Source: CAZPQN01 sp964588795 (GTDB lineage: Bacteria; Fidelibacterota; UBA2242). From it: a stretch of DNA of 62,695 nucleotides. The notes beneath the pieces are model-generated. The model did no database searches, was not told the origin of the DNA, and saw only the letters and a list, made by a program, of their open reading frames with translations. Made by a program: the position numbers and the translations under genes. Below are positions 19,135 through 27,761 of the stretch, piece after piece. The DNA is taken from assembly GCA_964588795.1 (NCBI GenBank), contig CAZPQN010000012.1, positions 1 through 62,695 of the forward strand, read 5' to 3'. Within the stretch, counting starts at the first letter, position 1. Every line of letters begins with the position of its first letter.

Positions 19135-20342
19135 TGGATTCCTCCCCTGATATTTTCGGCGATGCGTACTGCACGAACGGTCGCTTTGACATCATGCACA
19201 CGCACCACGTCGGCTCCGTTCTGTACCCCGACCGCGATTGTGGCCAGTGTGCCTTCCAGACGTTCTTCCGGCGGTAAATCAAGCACCTTGCCAATAAATG
19301 ACTTCCGGGAAGGTCCAATCAGAATCGGATAACCCAGCGACTTGAATTCAGTCAGATAACGCAGAATCGTATAATTGTCTGCGACAATTTTACCAAAACC
19401 GATGCCCGGATCGAGGATAATTCGCTCCTTCTCTAACCCAGCATCCGTAGCCTGTCGGGCGGATTTCTGCAGGTAATCGAGGATTTCATCTATCAGATTG
19501 ACATAGCGGGGATCATCCTGCATATTGCGCGGAGTACCTTTAATGTGCATCAAAATGGCGGTCACCTGGTGGCGAGCAATGATTTCGGGAAGTCGGGAAT
19601 CGAAATGCAGACCACTGATGTCATTAATAATTTTCGCGCCGGCTTGAAGTGCTTGTGCGGCTACTTCCGATTTATAGGTATCAACCGAAACAGGAATTTT
19701 TACCGTTTTCGTTAGTCGTTCCACGACGGGAACGACGCGTTTCAATTCTTCTTCTAAGGGCAAAGGGTCGGCACCGGGCCGCGAGGATTCTCCGCCTACA
19801 TCTATGAAATCGGCTCCTTCAGCTTCCATTTGAACGGCGGTCTCGAGTGCCTGTTCGGTGCTATTTATGCGGCTTCCGCGATAGAAAGAATCGGGCGTCA
19901 GATTCAGGATGCCCATCACATACGTCCGGTTTCCAACCGGATAGAAACGATCACCGACCCGGAATCCGTGCGGTTTGAACTCACCCCGCAGCCAGCGCGC
20001 GATTTCTTCTCCCAGCTCCGGCAAACCGAAGTATTGGTGACGCAGGCTTTCTGCCAGGCGCTGAAAATGCTTGAACGTACCCATCAGGATCACCGGCGCG
20101 CTGACGATACTACAGTCTGCGGCGTGGCGGGAAACCGCGCATTCACCGCCGATTGACAGCATTTGTTGCTTCAGAATATTCGCCGCGGGAGCGGAAATCG
20201 GTTCTGTCTTGATAACCTGGAAAGCTCCCTTGGCGGTCATGATCTCGATCCCCGGGGCTTCCACACCCAGTGCGTTCATTTCCTCAATCAAATGGCGGGT
20301 ATCGTTATTTTTCAGGAGTCGCAGCAAGGGGAAGCTCTTCAC
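19131..20342 (-). CDS. folP: Dihydropteroate synthase with N-terminal extension
   Basis: The enzyme condenses p-aminobenzoate with dihydropterin pyrophosphate in folate synthesis. The TIM-barrel motifs are all present: GILNLTPDSFY, FIDVGGESSRPGAD, VSVDTYKSEVA, ILDPGIGFGK and GPSRKSFIG. At 403 residues it carries about 135 extra N-terminal residues (KNNDTRHLIEEMNALGVEAPGIEIM onward) that are not part of the catalytic barrel; similar extensions occur in some other FolP proteins and their job is not known to me. The GTG at 20342 puts a 38-base overlap with ftsH; TTG 20327, preceded by AAGAG, is another possible start. Confidence 0.94.
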   Translation of the reverse strand: MKSFPLLRLLKNNDTRHLIEEMNALGVEAPGIEIMTAKGAFQVIKTEPISAPAANILKQQMLSIGGECAVSRHAADCSIVSAPVILMGTFKHFQRLAESLRHQYFGLPELGEEIARWLRGEFKPHGFRVGDRFYPVGNRTYVMGILNLTPDSFYRGSRINSTEQALETAVQMEAEGADFIDVGGESSRPGADPLPLEEELKRVVPVVERLTKTVKIPVSVDTYKSEVAAQALQAGAKIINDISGLHFDSRLPEIIARHQVTAILMHIKGTPRNMQDDPRYVNLIDEILDYLQKSARQATDAGLEKERIILDPGIGFGKIVADNYTILRYLTEFKSLGYPILIGPSRKSFIGKVLDLPPEERLEGTLATIAVGVQNGADVVRVHDVKATVRAVRIAENIRGGIQ

Positions 20343-22395
20343 TCTTTTTACGTTTGGATGTTCTGGTCGCTTTAGCAGTTGGCTTCAAGTCTTTCGGAGA
20401 CTTCTTTTGAACAATATTCAACTGCGTGTTCGGTTGTCCATTGGGAACAACATTGACGATGGCGGCGATCTCCGAACCGTCGAGGACTTCCTTTTCGAGC
20501 AGGGTTTCCGCCAGACGTTGGAGACCCGTGAGATTGCGCCGTAGAATATCGCAGGCGCGTTCTTCCGCCTCCTCGACGATCCGCCGAATTTCCGTATCAA
20601 TGACTTTGGCGGTTTCCTCGCTGAAATCGCGGTGCGTGGCGATTTCGCGTCCTAAAAATATTTCTTCGTTTTTCTTACCGAATGTCAGGGGTCCTAATCT
20701 GTCGCTCATACCCCACTCGCAGACCATTTTACGGGTCAATTCGGTTGCCCGCTCAATATCATTTCCGGCGCCAGTGCTCAGCTCATTGAAAATGATCTTT
20801 TCCGCCGCGCGACCGCCCAGGAGAATGCAGAGCTGGCCCATGATATAACTGCGTGAATAATTGTGGCGGTCATCCATGGGCAATTGGTGAGTGATGCCCA
20901 GGGCGCGTCCCCGGGGGACGATGGTAACTTTATGGATCGGATCGGCTTCGGGAATATTGACCGCGACCATAACGTGTCCGGATTCATGAAAAGCCGTCAA
21001 CTTGCGTTCCCGCTCGGAAATGTGCAGACTCTTCCGTTCCACGCCCATCATGACCTTGTCTTTGGCGTCCTCAAAATCGTTCATCTCCACGACTTTCTTG
21101 TTGCGACGGGCGGCGAGCAAAGCGGCCTCGTTGGCCAGGTTGGCGAGGTCGGCTCCGACCAGGCCCGGTGTGCCTTTGGCGATCAGGGCTAAGTCAACGT
21201 CCTCACCGAGTGGAATGTTTTTCGTATGTACCCTCAGGATGCCTTCGCGCCCGATGATATCAGGAATATCAACGACAATCTGCCGGTCGAAACGTCCCGG
21301 TCTCAGCAGAGCGGTGTCCAATACGTCCGGCCGGTTGGTTGCCGCCAAAATGATAACATTGGTGTTTTCATCGAAACCATCCATTTCGACCAGTAACTGG
21401 TTCAAAGTTTGTTCGCGCTCGTCATGACCGCCGCCCAGGCCGGCTCCACGATGGCGTCCCACGGCATCAATTTCATCAATAAAAATAATGCACGGGGCAC
21501 TCTTTTTACCCTGCTCAAACAAATCGCGTACCCGCGAAGCGCCGACACCTACGAACATTTCCACAAAATCAGCGCCGCTGATACTGAAAAACGGTACGCC
21601 GGCTTCTCCAGCGACGGCTTTGGCCAGCAGGGTTTTGCCTGTTCCCGGGGAGCCCAGCAGTAAAGCACCTTTGGGGATTTTACCGCCTAAACGGGAAAAC
21701 TTCGAAGGCGATTTTAAAAACTCGATTATTTCATACAATTCTTCCTTGGCTTCCGCACAACCGGCCACATCGTTAAAGCTGATTTTGGGCCGATCATGCG
21801 TCCATAGCCGGGCTTTACTCTTTCCGAAGCCGAAAATACCGCGATTGTTCTGTCCCTGCATGCGTCGCAGGGTAATCATCATCAATCCGATGAACAGGAT
21901 AAACGGCAATAGATTGACAAACAAGTTAGTCCATTTTGTATTCTTCTCACGGAAGTCGTATTTGATTCCAGCTTCATCCCACTCCTTGAGTACATTCTCG
22001 TTGATTACCCGCAGAATGGTGATGAATTTTTCCACTTCGATGGAACGATTCCCGACTGTCATGGGCACTTTCTGGGACAGAGTTCCGTGAAATTCGTTCT
22101 CCACCACTACGGCATTCGCGATCAGTTTGCGACTCAGCAAATCACGGTATTGGGAGTAGGGAATTACGACTTCCTCCTGCCCGCCTTTGCCTAAAATCTG
22201 GATTAGCAGAATGGAACTGACGATAATGATGATCCACATCAGCGAAGTTCGCGAGGCTTTTTTCCACTTGAATTCCTCATTCCGACGGCGGGTCGGTTTT
22301 TCACGAGTCGAATTTTTGCCTGTCCGCGGGGATGGCGCGCCGCTGTCTTTCGGTGTGTCTTTCCGGCTATTCTCAGTGAGGCTGTTTTTATTCAT
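20305..22395 (-). CDS. ftsH: ATP-dependent zinc metalloprotease FtsH
   Basis: Membrane-anchored AAA+ protease of 696 residues. A lysine/arginine-rich N-terminal tail of about 50 residues precedes the first membrane helix (LMWIIIIVSSILLIQIL), a short periplasmic domain and a second helix (NLLPFILFIGLMMITL). The AAA+ domain has Walker A GSPGTGKT, Walker B CIIFIDEIDAVGR and the SRH region. The M41 protease has the zinc motif HESGH. The C-terminal tail is basic. The start abuts the hpt stop (TAA-ATG) with AAGGA upstream, and hpt-ftsH adjacency is conserved in many bacteria. Confidence 0.98.
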   Translation of the reverse strand: MNKNSLTENSRKDTPKDSGAPSPRTGKNSTREKPTRRRNEEFKWKKASRTSLMWIIIIVSSILLIQILGKGGQEEVVIPYSQYRDLLSRKLIANAVVVENEFHGTLSQKVPMTVGNRSIEVEKFITILRVINENVLKEWDEAGIKYDFREKNTKWTNLFVNLLPFILFIGLMMITLRRMQGQNNRGIFGFGKSKARLWTHDRPKISFNDVAGCAEAKEELYEIIEFLKSPSKFSRLGGKIPKGALLLGSPGTGKTLLAKAVAGEAGVPFFSISGADFVEMFVGVGASRVRDLFEQGKKSAPCIIFIDEIDAVGRHRGAGLGGGHDEREQTLNQLLVEMDGFDENTNVIILAATNRPDVLDTALLRPGRFDRQIVVDIPDIIGREGILRVHTKNIPLGEDVDLALIAKGTPGLVGADLANLANEAALLAARRNKKVVEMNDFEDAKDKVMMGVERKSLHISERERKLTAFHESGHVMVAVNIPEADPIHKVTIVPRGRALGITHQLPMDDRHNYSRSYIMGQLCILLGGRAAEKIIFNELSTGAGNDIERATELTRKMVCEWGMSDRLGPLTFGKKNEEIFLGREIATHRDFSEETAKVIDTEIRRIVEEAEERACDILRRNLTGLQRLAETLLEKEVLDGSEIAAIVNVVPNGQPNTQLNIVQKKSPKDLKPTAKATRTSKRKKSEELPLAATPEK

Positions 22396-22968
22396 TTATT
22401 TTTCCTTTTTCTCCTTAAAAGCATAGATCGAGTTTAAGTTGCGCAGTTTTTGGGCAACATCCAGCCCGTAGCCGACCACGAACCGATTGGGAATCTTAAA
22501 TCCCAGGTATTCGATTGGAAAATCAATCTGCGTATGTTCCTTGATCAGCAGAGCGGCAAAACGCACCGATCGGGCATCGCTTTCCTCCAAACGGCGTTTG
22601 ATGAACTTGATGGACAAACCAGAGTCTATGATGTCCTCGACCACAATGATATCGCGCTGGCTGACATCGCAACTGATGTCTTTTAAAAGCAAAACGGTTC
22701 CGCTGGAACGCGTCTCGTCGGCATACGAAGAAATCTTGATAAAATCAACCTCGCCGTCAATGCTCAGGGCGCGAAACAGGTCAGCAAAAAAGATAAAACT
22801 GCCATTCAGGACGCCGATAAAGATCGGCACCTTGTCTTGATAATCGCGGGAAATCTGCGCCCCTAATTCGGTAATTCGTTCCTTAATTACTTTCTCAGGC
22901 AGGATTTCCTCCACCACTTGGCCGGCATACTGTCCATAACGTTGATCGAGTGTAAATTCTTTTCCCAT
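22396..22968 (-). CDS. hpt: Hypoxanthine phosphoribosyltransferase
   Basis: Type I phosphoribosyltransferase of 190 residues for purine salvage. It shows the PRPP loop VVVEDIIDSGLS, the flexible-loop region SSYADETRSSG and the base-binding segment IPNRFVVGYGLDVAQKLRNL typical of HPRT. The ATG immediately follows the tilS stop, and ftsH immediately follows its own stop, giving the well-known tilS-hpt-ftsH order. Confidence 0.96.
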   Translation of the reverse strand: MGKEFTLDQRYGQYAGQVVEEILPEKVIKERITELGAQISRDYQDKVPIFIGVLNGSFIFFADLFRALSIDGEVDFIKISSYADETRSSGTVLLLKDISCDVSQRDIIVVEDIIDSGLSIKFIKRRLEESDARSVRFAALLIKEHTQIDFPIEYLGFKIPNRFVVGYGLDVAQKLRNLNSIYAFKEKKEK

Positions 22969-24357
22969 TTAGTTTTCCCTATACATTATTTTCAATACCT
23001 TTTCCGTCTCAGCCGTGATTTTAAAATCATCGGCAATCACCAGTCCACATAACCAGATAATATTTTCACCATTAGCGATTACGGGTATTTGGTGTTTATG
23101 CCAGCGGGGTACTTTGAGGTCGATAAAAATATCACTGACTTTTTTCGTCTTCGACATCCCCAGAGGTCTCATGCTGTCTCCCCTTTGCCAGTGCCTGATG
23201 GTCAAGTGCGGACCGACCCGCTTAAGATCAAAGTACTCAGTCCCTTTCTGATGCGCTGCGACTTCATATTCGTCTCTATTGGTTATTGCAGTCCGAATGG
23301 TGAACGATTCATTGACTAATTGTTCTCCAGCTCTTATTTGAGCGTCAGTCCAATCATTCACCTGGTTCGTGCCGATGTGCAGGTGCTGCCGATTAATCGT
23401 GGCTGTGATCGTTCCTCCGAGATGCAGGCATTGACCGGTTTGACCAAAATGAATCAGTTTTAAAAGAGCAGTCAAACGCACATTACTTAATCCGCCACCG
23501 GTTGTTGCTACCCGGCGATAAGCTTCCAACAAAATTGCTTTTTCAATCGCCGTAAAATAGCCCGTGAGTTTTGAAATATCAAGAATTATCTCCCGCTCGC
23601 TGGCAAGCAGAACGGCCTGCTTCCAGGCTGTTTGCAGCTGACCGCTGATCACGGCATTATTTTCCACCGTCTGGTTTGCCAGAGCGCCAAGAGTCTCGAC
23701 GATTTTTGGGTTGATCTTTTTTTGCAGTAAAGGAATTATATCATTGCGCAGAAAATTCCTTTGATAAGCCGATTGAAAATTGGTCCGATCCTCGCGGTAA
23801 GGAATTATTTTTACCCGGGCGTATTCATATAGTTCAGCCTTGCGGGCAAACAGAAGGGGTCGAATGATATTTTCACGCCGGATCGGAATGCCGGCCAGAC
23901 CGGCCAGACTCGTGCCTTTGCAGATTCGCAGCAATACGGTTTCGGCCTGATCATCGAGAGTATGGGCAGTGGCAATGACAGCTTGTGAATACTGCCGGGC
24001 AATTTCCTGAAAAACCTGATAGCGTAGTTCCCGTCCCGCCATCTCGAGAGAAATGTGATTTGTTCGGGCATAATCCCGAACCGGTATGCGGCGGATCACT
24101 AGATTTATTGCTTTTTCTCGACAGTACTCACTCACGAACTGCTGATCCTTTTCGGATTGTTGCCCGCGCAGACCATGGTTTATGTGTACAGCGAGCAAAT
24201 TAATCGGTTTTCTCCCGACATACGTTTGCAACAGCTGTAAAAGCACCATGGAATCGACGCCGCCGGAAAGACCGATAATCACCTGCTTACAATCGTCTAA
24301 CAAACCGTAGGCAATGGTAAAAGCGCGAAACCGGGAGTAGAAATTTTTCACTGACAT
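22969..24357 (-). CDS. tilS: tRNA(Ile)-lysidine synthase
   Basis: The enzyme converts cytidine 34 of the tRNA(Ile) CAU anticodon to lysidine so that it reads AUA. The N-type ATP pyrophosphatase loop is SGGVDSMVL (residues 31-39), followed by HINHGLRG and ATAHTLDDQAETVLLRI. A TilS substrate-binding domain and the C-terminal TilS_C domain (LKVPRWHKHQIPVIAN) complete 462 residues, the usual length. It overlaps the MBL-fold gene by 10 bases. Confidence 0.95.
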   Translation of the reverse strand: MSVKNFYSRFRAFTIAYGLLDDCKQVIIGLSGGVDSMVLLQLLQTYVGRKPINLLAVHINHGLRGQQSEKDQQFVSEYCREKAINLVIRRIPVRDYARTNHISLEMAGRELRYQVFQEIARQYSQAVIATAHTLDDQAETVLLRICKGTSLAGLAGIPIRRENIIRPLLFARKAELYEYARVKIIPYREDRTNFQSAYQRNFLRNDIIPLLQKKINPKIVETLGALANQTVENNAVISGQLQTAWKQAVLLASEREIILDISKLTGYFTAIEKAILLEAYRRVATTGGGLSNVRLTALLKLIHFGQTGQCLHLGGTITATINRQHLHIGTNQVNDWTDAQIRAGEQLVNESFTIRTAITNRDEYEVAAHQKGTEYFDLKRVGPHLTIRHWQRGDSMRPLGMSKTKKVSDIFIDLKVPRWHKHQIPVIANGENIIWLCGLVIADDFKITAETEKVLKIMYREN

Positions 24358-24986
24358 GCGGTCGCCACCGATTTAAGAAAGGTGTTCCGGAGCAATTCGT
24401 GGTCAATATCCGTATCGGTGCCATGACCGGGATGAATCGTATACCCCCGGCTTTTCCGTACCAGTTTCTCAAGACTAATCTGTAACTCGGACCAGGAGCC
24501 GCCCGGAAAATCCGTCCGTCCTACCGACTCACGAAACAACGTATCGCCACAAAACAAATGTTCGCCAATCGCATAGCACACGCTGCCGGGTGTATGTCCG
24601 GGTGTACGCCAAATCCCAATCCGAAACGGTTCCAGCTGGAGTTCATCTTGCTGGCTAAAATAATGCACGTCGAACGGTGCTTCAATATTTTCCAGCCCTA
24701 AAAATTGTCCGATAGCGCTCATGTTCGCCAGTAATTCCTGCTCTGCCTCATGCAGATAGAGCGGTACAGCGAAGTGCTTTTGGAGCGGGGCACAGGCTCC
24801 CAGATGATCAGGATGAGCATGAGTGGCAAGAATCGCGATCGTGGTCGAATTCAGCTGCGTAAGGTCTGCAATAATTTGCGGAGCTTCAGCGCCGGGATCA
24901 ATGATCAGGGCCTGGTGAGTATTCTCATCAGCAATGAGCCAGGTATTAGCGGCAAAAATGCCGGTTACGACCTGTTTGACGAGCAT
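24348..24986 (-). CDS. MBL-fold metallo-hydrolase (glyoxalase II-like)
   Basis: A 212-residue metallo-beta-lactamase-fold enzyme. The binuclear metal motif is THAHPDHLGAC, with later ligands in TPGHTPGSV, LFCGDTLF and HPGHGTDTD. This set is typical of YcbL/GloB-type hydroxyacylglutathione hydrolase relatives, which split thioesters. The short length fits single-domain YcbL-like forms rather than full GloB. It sits between the GAPDH-like gene (5 bases away) and tilS. The true substrate cannot be read from the sequence. Confidence 0.9.
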   Translation of the reverse strand: MLVKQVVTGIFAANTWLIADENTHQALIIDPGAEAPQIIADLTQLNSTTIAILATHAHPDHLGACAPLQKHFAVPLYLHEAEQELLANMSAIGQFLGLENIEAPFDVHYFSQQDELQLEPFRIGIWRTPGHTPGSVCYAIGEHLFCGDTLFRESVGRTDFPGGSWSELQISLEKLVRKSRGYTIHPGHGTDTDIDHELLRNTFLKSVATACQ

Positions 24987-24991
24987 ATTAA

Positions 24992-26062
24992 TCAGACCTC
25001 AGCGAAAACCAGATCGTCTAAATTGAGCAGTTTTTCCTTGTAGGAATGCGGATAAAAATACCAGACCGCCGCGGCTATCGAACTCAGTACCGAGTTGCCA
25101 TCCTGAGGTGAAAAACTGTATCCAACGATTTCATTATTGTTGTGAACCATCAGACTGGGCACCGCTACGATTGCCTGATTGACGATGCGTCCAAGATAGC
25201 CGGTATCCCGCGCAAAAGCAAAAATCTGGCTCGTTAGTGCTTTGTTGGTCAGAGCAATCAGGGGATTGGCCTCCAGCCGGTTAATCACTCTGGGCAGTGA
25301 GGTGCTGGTGCGTAGTTTAAGGTTAAAATGCACCACGTGCAGGTACTGGGAGTTGACTTTCATCGCCGATGAGAACAAATTCAATTCATGCCCTAAGGTG
25401 CGGAATAACGAGGCCGCATCCCGAGCTTGATAGGTACCGAATTTTTCATCATGGTGTCGGCTGACCTGGGGAGCAGGAATATAGGCTTTATCTTCACTGA
25501 TATCACTTGCCCGGCGAATACAAACAAAACGCCCCCAATCCAGCAGCGACTGGCCTTGATCGTCGAAAGCCAGGGTTTTAATCAGCGCCGCGATATTATG
25601 TGCATTGCAGGAAACCACCCTGACAAAGCGAGTCTCGTTAGGTTTAAGCGCTTCATCATTGATACGATAGGCAAAATCGAGTCCGAAGCCCGATTCCCTT
25701 GACTGAGCTATGAAGAACTTAGAAATATTTTGATGGCGATCGTATACCGTAGTTTTAGCCTGTAAGGCACCCCCTTCAGCAGTACAATCGATAATCACCG
25801 CCGCCCGGTCTATGGCTTCTTCAGCTAAATAATCAATTTTACAGCCGGCACTGACAAATTCATCCGCCTGAGCCTCGGCAACGCATAACTTCGCCCCCCG
25901 TGTCACCAGATCCTGAAAAAACGATTTATTCTGAAGTGTAGTCAAATCGGGCTGGAAGGATATCTCTTCAATCCCCAGTTGTTCACGCCGACTGGTCATG
26001 ATCCCTGTCAGCGGGGCGCCGATCGTACCTGTACCGATGATGTGTACGATTTTTCTGGCCAT
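24992..26062 (-). CDS. Diverged archaeal-type (type II) glyceraldehyde-3-phosphate dehydrogenase relative
   Basis: A 356-residue protein with an N-terminal Rossmann fold (HIIGTGTIGAPLTG) and features that recall the archaeal/type II GAPDH family: RVVSCNAHNI, in which Cys152 occupies the place of the catalytic cysteine, and the downstream PAPQVSRHHDEKFGT, where archaeal enzymes have a PSHHGPD-type segment. The usual SCNTTG is changed to SCNAHN, and the family's N-terminal pattern is loosened. It may use a different aldehyde or semialdehyde substrate. It is the first gene of a long minus-strand run and is divergent from the symporter gene. Confidence 0.72.
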   Translation of the reverse strand: MARKIVHIIGTGTIGAPLTGIMTSRREQLGIEEISFQPDLTTLQNKSFFQDLVTRGAKLCVAEAQADEFVSAGCKIDYLAEEAIDRAAVIIDCTAEGGALQAKTTVYDRHQNISKFFIAQSRESGFGLDFAYRINDEALKPNETRFVRVVSCNAHNIAALIKTLAFDDQGQSLLDWGRFVCIRRASDISEDKAYIPAPQVSRHHDEKFGTYQARDAASLFRTLGHELNLFSSAMKVNSQYLHVVHFNLKLRTSTSLPRVINRLEANPLIALTNKALTSQIFAFARDTGYLGRIVNQAIVAVPSLMVHNNNEIVGYSFSPQDGNSVLSSIAAAVWYFYPHSYKEKLLNLDDLVFAEV

Positions 26063-26235
26063 TATCCGATTTCTTGAATAACCTTTAAAGAATTATTTCA
26101 CAATAACGATGATAAATTAATACTTGTGGAAGGTTAAAAAAAATTCTATCCGGCGCATGGTATTGTCTCGCCAGACTGAATTCTTTAAATTCTGATGGTC
26201 AAATTGATCTTTCAGGCATTCGAGGGGTTACGTAC

Positions 26236-27660
26236 ATGAATCAGATTTTTCTCGGGCTCTGTCTCTACCTGTTGGCAATCATCATTGTCAGTATTTGGAC
26301 GGTTGGTAAGAACAAGACTCATGCGGAATTTTTATTGGCCGACCGCAAACTTGGAGCTATTGCGATCACGTTGTCCGAGCGGGCCAGTGCAGAGTCAGCC
26401 TGGTTGGTCCTCGGTTTACCCGGAGTCGCCCTGGCAGTGGGCTTTCAGGAAATCTGGACGGTTCTGGGTTGTCTGGGCGGGATCATTTTCTGCTGGCTAT
26501 TTTTAGCCGCCCCAATCCGCAATTTGGCCGGACAGTACGATTCGCTGACTCTGCCCGATCTAATTTCCAATTATTTCCACGATGACAAGCAGATCCTGCG
26601 CGTAATTTCGTCCTTGATCATTACCTTTTTCTTTGCCTTGTATGTAGCGGCGCAATTCAGTGGGGCGGGCAAAGTACTGAATGTCGCATTTGGGATTCCG
26701 CCGGTTTATGGAATTTTGATTGGCGGCGGAGTAATCGTGGTCTATACAATAGTAGGGGGCTTTAGGGCGGTCGTCTGGACCGATATGATTCAGGCTTTTT
26801 TAATGTTCTGCACCGTCGTGCTATTGCCTGTTATCGGATTAATAGTTCTTACCTCTGCGCCAACCACCCATTTGGAAGAACTGACCCCGGCGATATTATC
26901 GGTCACCGGCAACACCACCGGATGGCTGGTAGGACTGGGAATAATCGCGGGACTTTCCTGGGGTCTGGGTTATACTGGTCAGCCGCATTTGTTAGTGCGG
27001 TTTATGGCTTTAAGGGATGTGCGTTCCATTCGACGCTGTCAGGCGATCGCCTTCACCTGGGCGATACCGGCCTTTTGCGGAGCGTTTGCCATGGGAATAG
27101 TCGGACTGGCGCTGTACGGCCGTCAACCCTTCACCGACCCGGAAAAGATTATGCCTTATATGGCAACGAACCTGCTCCCGGGTTGGTTGGCCGGAATTTT
27201 AATTTCCGGATCAATGGCGGCGATGATGTCCACCGCCGACTCGCAACTGCTGGTAGCGACTTCCGCCCTGACCGAAGACCTGACTCATAAAATCGCCAAA
27301 ATCAATCTCTCACCCCGGCAATTTGTGAGTCTCAACCGGCTCGTTACCTTGGGGGTGGCCCTGCTCGCTTTCGTTCTGGCTTTCAGGTCAAAAGACCTCG
27401 TTTTCGCTTTGGTTTCCTATGCCTGGTCAGGATTGGGGGCCAGTTTCGGGCCGGTTTTAGTCGCCATGCTGTACTGGAAAAAAGTCACGCGTGAGGGTGC
27501 AATTGCCGGTATGTCGACTGGAGCAATAGCGACGATAATCTGGAAAAATATCGCCGGCCTTAATCAATTAATTACCGAGCGCTTTGCCAGCTATTTTCTC
27601 GCCTGTCTGATGATCGTGATAGTCAGTTTAATGACCCGACGACGCTATGCCCAAAGCTGA
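26236..27660 (+). CDS. PutP-like sodium:solute symporter
   Basis: A 474-residue inner-membrane transporter of the SSS family with about 13 hydrophobic helices. The family stretch after helix 5 is clear (GGFRAVVWTDMIQAFLM), as is the N-terminal LADRKLGAIAITLSERASAESAW, which matches the proline permease branch. GSMAAMMSTADSQLL is the SSS motif around helix 9. GAGGGG lies 8-13 bases upstream of the ATG. It is likely to take up proline or another amino acid with sodium, fitting the amino-acid use suggested by the region. It stands alone between divergent and convergent genes. Confidence 0.92.
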   Translation: MNQIFLGLCLYLLAIIIVSIWTVGKNKTHAEFLLADRKLGAIAITLSERASAESAWLVLGLPGVALAVGFQEIWTVLGCLGGIIFCWLFLAAPIRNLAGQYDSLTLPDLISNYFHDDKQILRVISSLIITFFFALYVAAQFSGAGKVLNVAFGIPPVYGILIGGGVIVVYTIVGGFRAVVWTDMIQAFLMFCTVVLLPVIGLIVLTSAPTTHLEELTPAILSVTGNTTGWLVGLGIIAGLSWGLGYTGQPHLLVRFMALRDVRSIRRCQAIAFTWAIPAFCGAFAMGIVGLALYGRQPFTDPEKIMPYMATNLLPGWLAGILISGSMAAMMSTADSQLLVATSALTEDLTHKIAKINLSPRQFVSLNRLVTLGVALLAFVLAFRSKDLVFALVSYAWSGLGASFGPVLVAMLYWKKVTREGAIAGMSTGAIATIIWKNIAGLNQLITERFASYFLACLMIVIVSLMTRRRYAQS

Positions 27661-27726
27661 ACCTGTCTCGCGGTCGTAAAAAGTAGAAAGCCGTGACCGA
27701 TCATCCCCCGCTTGATAGCAGAAATC

Positions 27727-27746
27727 GTTTAAACTTCGATTTAAAC
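27727..27746. terminator. AT-rich stem-loop between convergent genes
   Basis: Perfect 7-bp arms GTTTAAA and TTTAAAC flank the six-base loop CTTCGA. It lies in the 101-base space between the symporter stop and the stop of the opposing gene, so it may act as a weak bidirectional terminator. No long T run follows. Confidence 0.35.
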
Positions 27747-27761
27747 CCGAAAATTCACTGA

